This document shows, in pieces, positions 35,757 through 42,233 of a stretch of DNA of 64,000 nucleotides. The stretch covers positions 62,001-126,000 of the forward strand of contig NZ_FTNF01000006.1 in the NCBI RefSeq assembly GCF_900156065.1. The letters are read 5' to 3'. Made by a program: the position numbers and the translations under genes. Origin of the DNA: Micromonospora avicenniae. GTDB lineage: Bacteria > Actinomycetota > Actinomycetes > Mycobacteriales > Micromonosporaceae. The number at the start of each line of letters is the position of its first letter. Within the stretch, counting starts at the first letter, position 1. A model generated the notes under the pieces. It did not search any database. It had not been told where the DNA came from and worked only from the letters and a program-made list of their open reading frames with translations.

Positions 35757-35918
35757 CCCCACCTCTGTTCTCGCGTGCCTGGCGGACATGGTGCCGCATC
35801 TCGCGCCGCAAGCAGGTCCCCTGCAGGATCAAGTTGGGGTCTTCGATGCTTTTGCCCGTTAAGCTCGCCCGAAGGGGGGAGCCGGGTATCGGATTGGAAC
35901 CCCGCTCAGAGCCCGTGC

Positions 35919-35924
35919 TAATGT
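35919..35924 (+). promoter_or_regulatory. Extended -10 (TGC-TAATGT) of tRNA-Lys gene 1
   Basis: TAATGT with the upstream TG of an extended -10, 18 bp before the tRNA. The same TG-N-TAATGT box precedes tRNA-Lys gene 2 at 37126-37131, so both genes carry their own promoter. Confidence 0.55.
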
Positions 35925-35942
35925 TCTGTCCGTTGCCAGCGA

Positions 35943-36018
35943 GCGCCGCTAGCTCAACTGGCAGAGCAGCGGACTCTTAATCCGCGGGTTCGGGGTTCGA
36001 GTCCCTGGCGGCGCACCA
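35943..36018 (+). tRNA. tRNA-Lys (anticodon CUU), copy 1
   Basis: Acceptor GCGCCGC/GCGGCGC, D arm AGCTCAACTGGCAGAGC, anticodon loop ACTCTTAAT (CTT), T loop GGTTCGAGTCC, discriminator A, CCA encoded at 36016-36018. The body is identical to copy 2 at 37151. Confidence 0.97.
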
Positions 36019-36023
36019 GCAAT

Positions 36024-36064
36024 AAGGCTCTGGCCTGATGTCCTGCATCGGGTCGGAGCCTTTT
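36024..36064 (+). terminator. Terminator of tRNA-Lys copy 1
   Basis: AAGGCTC at 36024-36030 pairs with GAGCC plus TTTT at 36056-36064 through an extended, imperfect stem. This one does end in a four-T run. Confidence 0.7.
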
Positions 36065-36114
36065 CGTATTCAGCTGGAGCGCGGGGCCCTCGGGACGCCG
36101 AGCAGAATCAGGCG

Positions 36115-37089
36115 ATGCGAGCCGCCTACATCGAGCGTCCCGGACCGGCCGCCGACATCCGGTTCGGCGACCTGCCGGCACCCCGCCCGGGTCCGACCGA
36201 CGTCCTCGTCGACGTGATCGCCACCACCGTCAACCCGGTCGACACCTTCGTACGCTCCGGGGCATTTCCCACGCCGCTGCCGCTGCCCTTCGTGGTCGGC
36301 CGCGACCTCGTCGGCCGAGTGGCCGAGGTGGGACCGGGCGCCGCCGGCTTCCGCGCCGGAGACCTGGTCTGGTGCAACAGCGTGGGGTACGACGGGAGGC
36401 AGGGCAGCGCCGCCGAGCAGGCCGTGGTGCCGGTCGACCGGCTGTTCCGGTTGCCTGCCGGTGTCGACCCGGCCACCGCGGTGACCATGCTCCACCCGGC
36501 GGCCACGGCGTACCTGGCATTGTTCGTCCACGGCCGGCTCCGGCCCGGGGAGACCGCCGTCGTGGCAGGTGGTGCCGGCAACGTCGGCTCGGCACTGGTC
36601 GCGCTCGCCAGCACGTCCGGTGCTCGCGTCGTGGCGACCGCCGCCGCTGCCGACCTCGAATACTGCCGCCGCAACGGCGCCGTCGAGGCGCTCGACTACC
36701 GTGCTCCCGACCTCGTCCACCGGCTGCGAACGGTCTGTCCCGACGGCGTCGACGTGTACCTGGACACGGCCGGACGCAACGAGCTGGAACCGGTCATCGA
36801 CCTGCTCGCCCTGCGCGGACGGATCGTGCTGCTCGCCGGGGCCGCGTCGCGGCCGGTGCTGCCGGTCGGCGCGCTCTACCAGAACGACCGCGCCGTCGTC
36901 GGCTTCGTCATCTCCCACGCCACCGTCGCGGAGCTGACCGAGGCCGCCGGGATGGTGAACCGGATGCTCGCCGCCGGGCGGCTGGCCCCACGCGAGACCG
37001 TGCCGCTGCCGTTGTCGGCCGTGGCCGACGCGCACCGCATGCTGGAAGAGGGTGAGCTGCGCGGCCGGCGGGTGGTGATCCACCCGTAG
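36115..37089 (+). CDS. NADPH:quinone reductase-type MDR oxidoreductase
   Basis: 324 residues of the zinc-free medium-chain dehydrogenase family: PLPFVVGRDLVGRVAEVGPG, HPAATAYLALFVHGRLRPGE, then the Rossmann motif AVVAGGAGNVGSALVALAS. No zinc ligands are seen. It would reduce quinones or alpha,beta-unsaturated carbonyls with NADPH. ATG start. The gene lies alone between two identical tRNA-Lys genes, so it may have been captured with a tRNA duplication. Confidence 0.87.
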   Translation: MRAAYIERPGPAADIRFGDLPAPRPGPTDVLVDVIATTVNPVDTFVRSGAFPTPLPLPFVVGRDLVGRVAEVGPGAAGFRAGDLVWCNSVGYDGRQGSAAEQAVVPVDRLFRLPAGVDPATAVTMLHPAATAYLALFVHGRLRPGETAVVAGGAGNVGSALVALASTSGARVVATAAAADLEYCRRNGAVEALDYRAPDLVHRLRTVCPDGVDVYLDTAGRNELEPVIDLLALRGRIVLLAGAASRPVLPVGALYQNDRAVVGFVISHATVAELTEAAGMVNRMLAAGRLAPRETVPLPLSAVADAHRMLEEGELRGRRVVIHP

Positions 37090-37150
37090 CCGGGCCCTCC
37101 CGCTCGGCCGCGCCGGCGGCCCTGTTAATGTCTCTCCCCGTTGTCAGCGA

Positions 37151-37223
37151 GCGCCGCTAGCTCAACTGGCAGAGCAGCGGACTCTTAATCCGCGGGTTCG
37201 GGGTTCGAGTCCCTGGCGGCGCA
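37151..37223 (+). tRNA. tRNA-Lys (anticodon CUU), copy 2, left end of the integrated element
   Basis: Same 73-base body as copy 1, with its own extended -10 upstream (TGT-TAATGT, 37123-37131). Unlike copy 1, the CCA is not encoded (ACGG follows). Its 3' half is repeated at 41235-41272, the normal footprint of tRNA-targeted integration. Confidence 0.96.
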
Positions 37224-37224
37224 C
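37187..37224 (+). repeat. attL: 3' end of tRNA-Lys copy 2
   Basis: 38-bp direct repeat beginning AATCCGCGGGTTCGGGGTTC, identical to 41235-41272 and also present in tRNA-Lys copy 1 (35979-36016). It covers the anticodon-stem 3' strand, T arm and acceptor 3' strand. Confidence 0.85.
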
Positions 37225-37231
37225 GGTGATC

Positions 37232-37271
37232 AGGCCCTGGCCTGGCGTTTCACGCCGGGCCGGGGCCTTTT
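37232..37271 (+). terminator. Terminator of tRNA-Lys copy 2 (element-borne)
   Basis: AGGCCCTGGC... pairs with ...GCCGGGGCCT around TTTCA and ends in TTTT. It lies inside the element, replacing the terminator that stayed with attR at 41280. Confidence 0.7.
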
Positions 37272-37514
37272 CTGTAACCTGGCCATTGACCGGCTGCTCG
37301 CGGGGTGCTCGGGAGCGGTTGGACGGTTCCGGCAAGCGTGGACGTGGGGCCGTGATCGTGGACACAAGCCACCGAGTCAGTGTGGTGGTGCTTCACGGGT
37401 AGCCGGGTGCGGGCCGAGACGTGGCTCCGTCGGCGGGGTTCCCCACGGCCGAGCTTGGCGCTGGCTCCTTCTCTGGGTGCGGCGTCGTGTGGATGCTGCG
37501 GGAAGATCCCTGCT

Positions 37515-38183
37515 GTGGATGTTCCCGAGCTTCTTCGTCGCGCTGCCCACCACCTGCCCGTGGCCGCGACGGGTGAAGCCGGCACGACGGTGGCTGACGC
37601 GCACGAGTATCTCGACCACGACGAGTGGGAGGTCGCGCTGGACGTCCTCGTGGAACTCGGCGATGCGTGCCGCACCGGGACCGCCTTCTGGGATCTCCTT
37701 GCCGAGGCCGCCAGGATGATGTGGCTGTCCCGGACCGAGCGGTGGTGTCACTGGCGGCGGGCCGAGGTCGTGCATGGCGTGATTCGCGTGGACCTTCAGC
37801 TCGTGGATCCCGGGGTCGCCGGTGGTAGGCGGACACCGATACCCGGTGACGGACACCTCCGTCCGCTGTGGGACATCGGCGATGTGACGGCGGCGGGCAA
37901 TCCGGATCTGCTTGTCGCGCGACTTTGGGTCGAGTCACAGCCGGATCTTCAGCCTGGCGGAAGAGCGGTGGCCCGCCTGGCCCCGCTGAGCCCGCAGCGG
38001 TGGCGACGCTTGGTGGCCGGAGACGCCATCACGATGCATGAACAGCGGCCAGTGGCCGGGATCGCGACCGTTGTCGAGTCGGTGTCTCCGGCTAGCGATG
38101 ATCGAAAAGAATGTGACGGAGGCTGCCCGGGCAGACCAACCCCCGGCGACTCGCCGACCTCGGGGTCTGATTCTCCGCGCTGA
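37515..38183 (+). CDS. Uncharacterised protein with an EF-Tu domain-III-like barrel
   Basis: 222 residues. The N-terminal part is helical (YLDHDEWEVALDVLVELGDA and FWDLLAEAARMM), resembling small helical proteins of unknown role in actinobacteria. The C-terminal part (about 90-205) follows the order of the EF-Tu C-terminal barrel: GGRRTPIPGDGHLRPLWDIG, then LQPGGRAVARLAPLSP, then DAITMHEQRPVAGIATVVES (compare GGRxTP, RPxF, PGD, and FAIREGGxTVGxGxV in EF-Tu). There is no GTPase domain. GTG start is preferred; the open frame extends upstream to 37380. Possible EF-Tu mimic, immunity or decoy protein; function unknown. Confidence 0.6.
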   Translation: MDVPELLRRAAHHLPVAATGEAGTTVADAHEYLDHDEWEVALDVLVELGDACRTGTAFWDLLAEAARMMWLSRTERWCHWRRAEVVHGVIRVDLQLVDPGVAGGRRTPIPGDGHLRPLWDIGDVTAAGNPDLLVARLWVESQPDLQPGGRAVARLAPLSPQRWRRLVAGDAITMHEQRPVAGIATVVESVSPASDDRKECDGGCPGRPTPGDSPTSGSDSPR

Positions 38184-38200
38184 ATGTAAGGGGGACGGGC

Positions 38201-38776
38201 TCAGCCCGGATCGGCGCTGCTGGCAGGCACGCCGCTGGCCATCCCGGTCACTGCGTCTAATGCCGCCGTCCAAGGGAACGCTTTCTGGCGACTGCCGCCG
38301 CTGCCGGCCGGGTGAGGCTCCCACCCGTCGTCGGTCCCGAGGAAGACCCTTACGCGCTCGTCGCGGAGGTTCGCCACCGCGCGTTGAAAGGGCGCGCGGG
38401 CAGCCAAGGCGGCGTTCACGAACGGGACGACCACTGTCGGCACCTGCCGGCCGATCAGCTCGGCAACTGTCGTCAGGGCATAGTTGTCGGCGATACCGAG
38501 GGCGATCTTGTTGACAGAGTTGTAGGTAGCGGGGGCGATGATGAGCGCGTCCACGACGGGGAGCGAGCGGTGGGTCCGACCAGCCGACTGGTAATTGGAC
38601 CGGACCGGGTGCCCGGTCAGCCGCTCAATCGCTTCCGCGTCGATGAAGTCGAGCGCGCTGGGGGTAGCGGTGACGGCCGTTGTCCACGACTGTTGGATCG
38701 CAGTGGTGACCAGTCGGGTCACGTCTGCGGCGGGCCCGGCAGCGCAGGCGACGATCTGCAGGTGACCGCGAGTCAT
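38201..38776 (-). CDS. HFCD-family flavoprotein
   Basis: 191 residues. Rossmann-like flavoprotein: HLQIVACAAGPAADVTRLV, the conserved VDALIIAPATYNSVNKIALGIADN (the PATxNTxxKxAxGxAD motif) and VPTVVVPFVNAALAA. Relatives include phosphopantothenoylcysteine decarboxylase and the peptidyl-Cys decarboxylases EpiD/MrsD. The catalytic-type His expected in the N-terminal part is not obvious. ATG overlaps the stop of the XRE regulator by 4 bp. The substrate is unknown; this regulator/flavoprotein pairing recurs in actinobacteria, which is from general knowledge. Confidence 0.8.
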   Translation of the reverse strand: MTRGHLQIVACAAGPAADVTRLVTTAIQQSWTTAVTATPSALDFIDAEAIERLTGHPVRSNYQSAGRTHRSLPVVDALIIAPATYNSVNKIALGIADNYALTTVAELIGRQVPTVVVPFVNAALAARAPFQRAVANLRDERVRVFLGTDDGWEPHPAGSGGSRQKAFPWTAALDAVTGMASGVPASSADPG

Positions 38777-40119
38777 ACGCGGATTCCGGCTTCCCGGGCG
38801 AAGTCGATAACGGCGTTACGAACGTGCCCGCGGGTGAGGACTGCGAGGTCGCGACCGATGCTCTGTACCACTGGCCGGCACCGGATCTCCTCTGGTGCGA
38901 CCTGATAGGCGCTGCGCAGCGCGTTCAGACCGTGCTCGTACCGGCCCCACCGGGTGTAGGCACGGGCCACGTCGACGAAGAGTGCAGCTTTGCGTTCGGC
39001 GAGGTCGATTTTGTCCAGCGGCACCTGGCGGGCGAGAGTAATGGCGGTGCCGGCGTCTCCGATGGTCAGCGCGATGTTGACTCGGTGCAGCAGGACGTTG
39101 GTGGCGCCGAATCCGGTCCACCGGTCGTTGCCGTCGTAGCCGAGTCGTCCGGCGGCGTGGGAGGCCTCACCGAGCATGGCCTCTGCCACGTCGCGGTTGT
39201 CGTCGCGGGCGGCGGCGATGGCACCGCGCAGCAGCAGGGCGCCGTAGACGGCGACCGCGTCTGTCGAGGCGAGTCCGGTGCCGCGTCGGAGGTTCTCGGC
39301 CGCGACTTCAGCGAGCTGCTGCGCCTGATTGCTGTGGCCGTTGCTCATGAGAGCGTGGGTCATGATCCGGGCGCTCGTGGCCACCGCTACCGGGTCCTGA
39401 CTGAGCAGGGCTGCGCGGCTGCTGCGTTCGGCGGCGACCAGGGCCATGCCCTTGTCACCGACTTTGAGTAACACGCTGCCGACGACGTGGTAGAGGTCGC
39501 TAATCAGGGCTTCTGCCTGCGCTCGCTGCTCGCCTTGAGAGCCCGCGCGGGTTGGCTCCAGGGCGGGCAGCATGGCCACGAGGCTGGCGAGAGCTTGCTC
39601 GTACCGGCAGGCCTGGTAGTCGATCTTGACTGCGGCGACATTTCGAGCGAACTGCCGAAGTGGTAGGGCGATTGACTCGGTGCTGCAAGGGGTCGGTGCG
39701 ACCAGTGCGTTCAGCAGCGCTGCAACCCTCGGCAGGGTCATACCGCTGATCGTCACACCTGTTAGGAGATCTCTGCGCCGCACGTCGCCGTCCGAGTCGA
39801 GGTCGTGGAAGCTGCCTTCGCCAGTATGGGTGTAGGTAGCCGGATCGGTCGGCGCTGTGGGATTCGCAAGTGCACCGTTGGTACCTGAATCGAGCAGCGC
39901 GTCGAAGCGTTCACGAACTTCAGGGGTCGCCCTCGCCAGCACGGTGTCCAGGGCCGCCTGCATATCGGCACGCAGATGGATCTTCTCGCCCTGGCTGCTC
40001 CACTTGGCCACCGTCCGGCGGGCCGCGCCCAAGTGCTCGGCGAAGCCGGTAACGCTCATCCGCAACGATTGACGCAGGGCGTTCGCTTCCCGGCCGGTCC
40101 AGGTCGTCACCGCTGCCAT
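38773..40119 (-). CDS. XRE-family regulator with TPR-like sensor domain
   Basis: 448 residues. N-terminal HTH (about 8-60: LRMSVTGFAEHLGAARRTVAKW), a linker with SDGDVRRRDLLTGVTISG, then a helical TPR-like C-terminal region (about 150-440) with paired helices such as ALISDLYHVVGSVLLKVGD and LFVDVARAYTRWGRYEHGL. These large XRE proteins often respond to small signals or peptides. ATG with GAGAGG 7 bp upstream. It leads a two-gene operon with the flavoprotein and diverges from the radical SAM operon across a spacer with GTGCAC repeats. Confidence 0.85.
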   Translation of the reverse strand: MAAVTTWTGREANALRQSLRMSVTGFAEHLGAARRTVAKWSSQGEKIHLRADMQAALDTVLARATPEVRERFDALLDSGTNGALANPTAPTDPATYTHTGEGSFHDLDSDGDVRRRDLLTGVTISGMTLPRVAALLNALVAPTPCSTESIALPLRQFARNVAAVKIDYQACRYEQALASLVAMLPALEPTRAGSQGEQRAQAEALISDLYHVVGSVLLKVGDKGMALVAAERSSRAALLSQDPVAVATSARIMTHALMSNGHSNQAQQLAEVAAENLRRGTGLASTDAVAVYGALLLRGAIAAARDDNRDVAEAMLGEASHAAGRLGYDGNDRWTGFGATNVLLHRVNIALTIGDAGTAITLARQVPLDKIDLAERKAALFVDVARAYTRWGRYEHGLNALRSAYQVAPEEIRCRPVVQSIGRDLAVLTRGHVRNAVIDFAREAGIRV

Positions 40120-40184
40120 GGCACGTCCTCTCGCTGCGGACAGTCGTCAGCCGCACGATCGTAGCTGCACTCGGCGTGCTCGCA

Positions 40185-40203
40185 GGTGCACCGTGAGTGC
40201 ACC
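40185..40203. promoter_or_regulatory. Candidate XRE operator (GGTGCAC-N5-GTGCACC)
   Basis: An exact inverted repeat with 7-base arms and 5-base spacer in the 196-bp spacer between the divergent XRE and radical SAM operons. A further GGTGCACC palindrome is at 40252-40259 and TGCAC also occurs at 40166, so three to four half-site clusters are present. Confidence 0.45.
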
Positions 40204-40315
40204 GCCGGGACATCCCCATCGCAGCGTTGACCGAGCGAACCTGATCGTGCTGGTGCACCGCTCTCCTGAGTAGGCGGCCGGCACGCAATCGCAGCCTCAC
40301 GCCAGGGAGCTCGAG

Positions 40316-40543
40316 ATGAACGACGGGACCGCCGTTGGGCAAGAGTCATGCCCAACGCCAAAGCCGGCGCCATCGGATGACGCCCCCTTACGCGTGCGGC
40401 TAAAGCCTCGCCTGCGTACTGCCATGAGGGCTGCGTGGGTGGGTGATCGGCGGGCTGCTCCCAGCCGCCGTGATGCGGCGGTGGGCTCACCTTTCCCCCG
40501 GCGAGCCCACCGCTCATCGTCTCGGACGGGGGGTACGGCATGA
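40316..40543 (+). CDS. Small protein, first gene of the truncated radical SAM operon
   Basis: 75 residues, beginning MNDGTAVGQESCPTPKPAP and rich in Arg, Ala and Pro. ATG preceded by GGGAG. Its stop overlaps the next start by 4 bp (ATGA), which argues for real translation, although the composition of the second half is typical of a non-coding GC-rich frame. It could be a precursor peptide for the maturase or an unrelated basic protein; no family recognised. Confidence 0.45.
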   Translation: MNDGTAVGQESCPTPKPAPSDDAPLRVRLKPRLRTAMRAAWVGDRRAAPSRRDAAVGSPFPRRAHRSSSRTGGTA

Positions 40544-40704
40544 CGCTGTACGTCTCGCGTAACGCGACGGCCAGCCAGCTCCGGCGCCCCGAGCCCGGGT
40601 GGACGGCCTCGTCGGGGCAGGTGTGGCCCGCCGATCCGCCGCTGCTCACCTTCGTGTGGCATCGGCTGTTCAAGCAGCGGGCTCGCGAGGGTGGTCGCTG
40701 GTGA
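40540..40704 (+). CDS. Small protein, second gene of the truncated radical SAM operon
   Basis: 54 residues, beginning MTLYVSRNATASQLRRPEPG and ending VWHRLFKQRAREGGRW. Overlaps by 4 bp with the gene before (ATGA) and the gene after (GTGA), so it is set in a tightly coupled operon. The C-terminal aromatic/basic helix is its most distinct part. No family recognised. Confidence 0.6.
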   Translation: MTLYVSRNATASQLRRPEPGWTASSGQVWPADPPLLTFVWHRLFKQRAREGGRW

Positions 40705-41048
40705 CCGGGCAGCAGCGCCGTCTCGCGGCGAACCGGTTCGCGCCAGCCGAGGTGGAACATCTGCCGATGCGCCCGCTGTGGCTGTGTCGGCGCTGCGGGC
40801 AGCCGTGGCCCTGCGGCGCGGCGAAGCTCGCGCTCCTGGCCGAGTACCGCGATGTGCCGGTGAGCCTGTTCCTCGACCTGGCCGGCTGCCTGCACGACGC
40901 GATCGACGACCTGCACCGGCTCAACCCGAGCGTCACGGGCAGCGCGGCAGACATGTTCGACCGGTTCCTCGGCTGGCCTGCCCGCCACACCCACGCCTAC
41001 CGCATCAGTGCCACCACGGCCGTCAGCATCGAGGAGGCCTCCTCGTGA
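40701..41048 (+). CDS. Small CxxC protein of the radical SAM operon
   Basis: 115 residues. A Cys-rich knot LWLCRRCGQPWPCGAAKLAL (CxxCxxxWPC) follows a short N-terminal strand region; the rest is helical (LFLDLAGCLHDAIDDLHRLN, DMFDRFLGWPARH). Such proteins are found in actinobacteria beside XRE regulators and radical SAM genes, which is general knowledge; no activity is known to me. GTG start overlapping the previous stop by 4 bp; its own stop overlaps the radical SAM start. Confidence 0.75.
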   Translation: MTGQQRRLAANRFAPAEVEHLPMRPLWLCRRCGQPWPCGAAKLALLAEYRDVPVSLFLDLAGCLHDAIDDLHRLNPSVTGSAADMFDRFLGWPARHTHAYRISATTAVSIEEASS

Positions 41049-41234
41049 GCGGCATCGGCGTCATCAACGCCACCGGCCAGCCGGCGATCGCCGGCAGCTT
41101 CCACACCTTGGTCGTGCAGCCGACCAACTTCTGCAACCTCGACTGCACCTACTGCTACCTGCCCGACCGCAGATCCCGCCGCCTGATGAAGGATGTGGTC
41201 GCGCAGGCGTGCGCCGAGTCGATCGCCCAGCAGA
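41045..41234 (+). pseudogene. Radical SAM (SPASM-type) maturase, truncated at attR
   Basis: Only about the first 63 residues are native: a GTG start overlapping the gene before, then GSFHTLVVQPTNFCNLDCTYC with the CxxxCxxC cluster motif, and YLPDRRSRRLMKDVVAQACA. Full-length relatives are about 350-450 residues. At 41235 the frame enters the tRNA-Lys 3' repeat and runs on through foreign sequence to a stop at 41353. The tail after residue 63 is therefore not native, and most of the SAM-binding barrel and all auxiliary-cluster domains are missing. The start of the protein resembles peptide-modifying maturases. Confidence 0.8.
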
Positions 41235-41272
41235 AATCCGCGGGTTCGGGGTTCGAGTCCCTGGCGGCGCAC
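41235..41272 (+). repeat. attR: displaced 3' end of tRNA-Lys
   Basis: Exact copy of the 38 bp at 37187-37224, followed by CA so that the CCA end is encoded here as in copy 1. The missing 5' half shows it is not a tRNA gene. Confidence 0.85.
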
Positions 41273-41279
41273 CAACGTC

Positions 41280-41321
41280 AAGAGCTCTGGCTCGGTGGTT
41301 CCCCACCTCGCCAGAGCTCTT
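41280..41321 (+). terminator. Former tRNA-Lys terminator beside attR
   Basis: 12-bp perfect stem (AAGAGCTCTGGC / GCCAGAGCTCTT) with an 18-base loop, followed by TTCTG. It probably belonged to the tRNA before integration. Confidence 0.7.
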
Positions 41322-41399
41322 TCTGTTGGCGGACACGACCAGCGGCTGGTTGAGCGTCGCCGCGCCCGGACTGCGGCGCGGTTCTGTCCCAGTACAGGC

Positions 41400-42233
41400 T
41401 CAGGACTCGCGGTTGAAGAGTCGTTTCGACCAGAGGTATCCGGCCAGTGCGATGACGGCGCACCAGGTGAGTGCGATCCAGGCGTTGTTTCCGATCGGGT
41501 CGTCCATCAGCAGGCCACGCAGGGTTTCGATGATCGGCGTGAACGGCTGGTACTCGGCGAACCAGCGCAGGCCGGCCGGCATCGAGTCGGTGGGGACGAA
41601 CCCGCTGCCGAGGAAGGGCAGCAGCAGGAGCGGCGCGGGCAGGTTGCTCGCGGTCTCGACGCTCTTGCTCACCTGGCCGAGCGCGACCGACAACCAGACG
41701 AGGGCGAAGGTCACCGCGACCAGGAAACCGGCGGTGGCCAGCCACGCGCCCGGCCCGGCGGTGGGCCGGAAGCCGACCAGCAGCGCCACGCCGATCACGA
41801 TCGCCAGGCTGATCACCGTTTGGATCATGCTGCCCAGGACATGTCCGGTCAGCACCGATACGCGGGCGATGTGCATGGTGCGGAACCGGGTGATGATGCC
41901 TTCGGTCATGTCCATGGCGATCGAGATCGCGGTCCCCTGGACCGTGGCGGCCACGGTCATCAGGATGATCGCCGGTGCCACGTAGTTGGCGTACGCGGCA
42001 CGCCCGCCGGCCGCGCCGCCGGGCACCGCACCGCCGAGCCCGGCGCCCAGCGTGCCACCGAGCACGTAGACGAAGAGCAGCAGGAAGACGACGGGCATCC
42101 CGACGAGCATCAGGGTCATCGACGGGTACCGCAGCATGCGCTTGAGGTTGCGGCGCAGCATCGTCGCCGAATCGCGTAGTGGGTGGAAACGCAGGCTTGC
42201 CGGAGCCGGGCCGGTGAGGACGGTGGTGCTCAT
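41400..42233 (-). CDS. ABC-2 type exporter permease (DrrB-like)
   Basis: 277 residues with six membrane helices. Typical daunorubicin-type permease blocks are TMLRRNLKRMLRYPSMTLML near the N-terminus, EGIITRFRTMHIARVSVL and NLPAPLLLLPFLGSGFVP then WFAEYQPFTPIIETLRGLL. It forms the pore for the ATPase encoded just before it (ATGA overlap). Substrate unknown; family members export drugs or lipids. Confidence 0.9.
   Translation of the reverse strand: MSTTVLTGPAPASLRFHPLRDSATMLRRNLKRMLRYPSMTLMLVGMPVVFLLLFVYVLGGTLGAGLGGAVPGGAAGGRAAYANYVAPAIILMTVAATVQGTAISIAMDMTEGIITRFRTMHIARVSVLTGHVLGSMIQTVISLAIVIGVALLVGFRPTAGPGAWLATAGFLVAVTFALVWLSVALGQVSKSVETASNLPAPLLLLPFLGSGFVPTDSMPAGLRWFAEYQPFTPIIETLRGLLMDDPIGNNAWIALTWCAVIALAGYLWSKRLFNRES

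Larger units (their letters stand above)
37187..41272. mobile_element. Integrated element (about 4.05 kb) at tRNA-Lys, no integrase visible
   Basis: The stretch is bounded by the 38-bp tRNA direct repeats. Inside are a terminator next to attL, a barrel-domain protein, a flavoprotein/XRE pair on the minus strand and a four-gene plus-strand operon whose last gene, a radical SAM enzyme, is cut at attR. No integrase, excisionase, replication or transfer gene is seen, so it is probably a deleted remnant of a larger integrative element, or one mobilised by an integrase elsewhere. Codon use in the minus-strand XRE gene is less extreme in GC than that of its neighbours, fitting acquired DNA. Confidence 0.65.

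Noticed and set aside
37380..37514. Longer N-terminus for the barrel-domain protein on the element
   Set aside because: The additional 45 residues are Arg/Gly/Ser-rich shadow-like sequence, and conserved-looking sequence begins only at the GTG at 37515.
41235..41353. C-terminal tail of the radical SAM protein as a real, short protein end
   Set aside because: The tail is translation of the tRNA repeat and terminator, and the core enzyme domain is absent.
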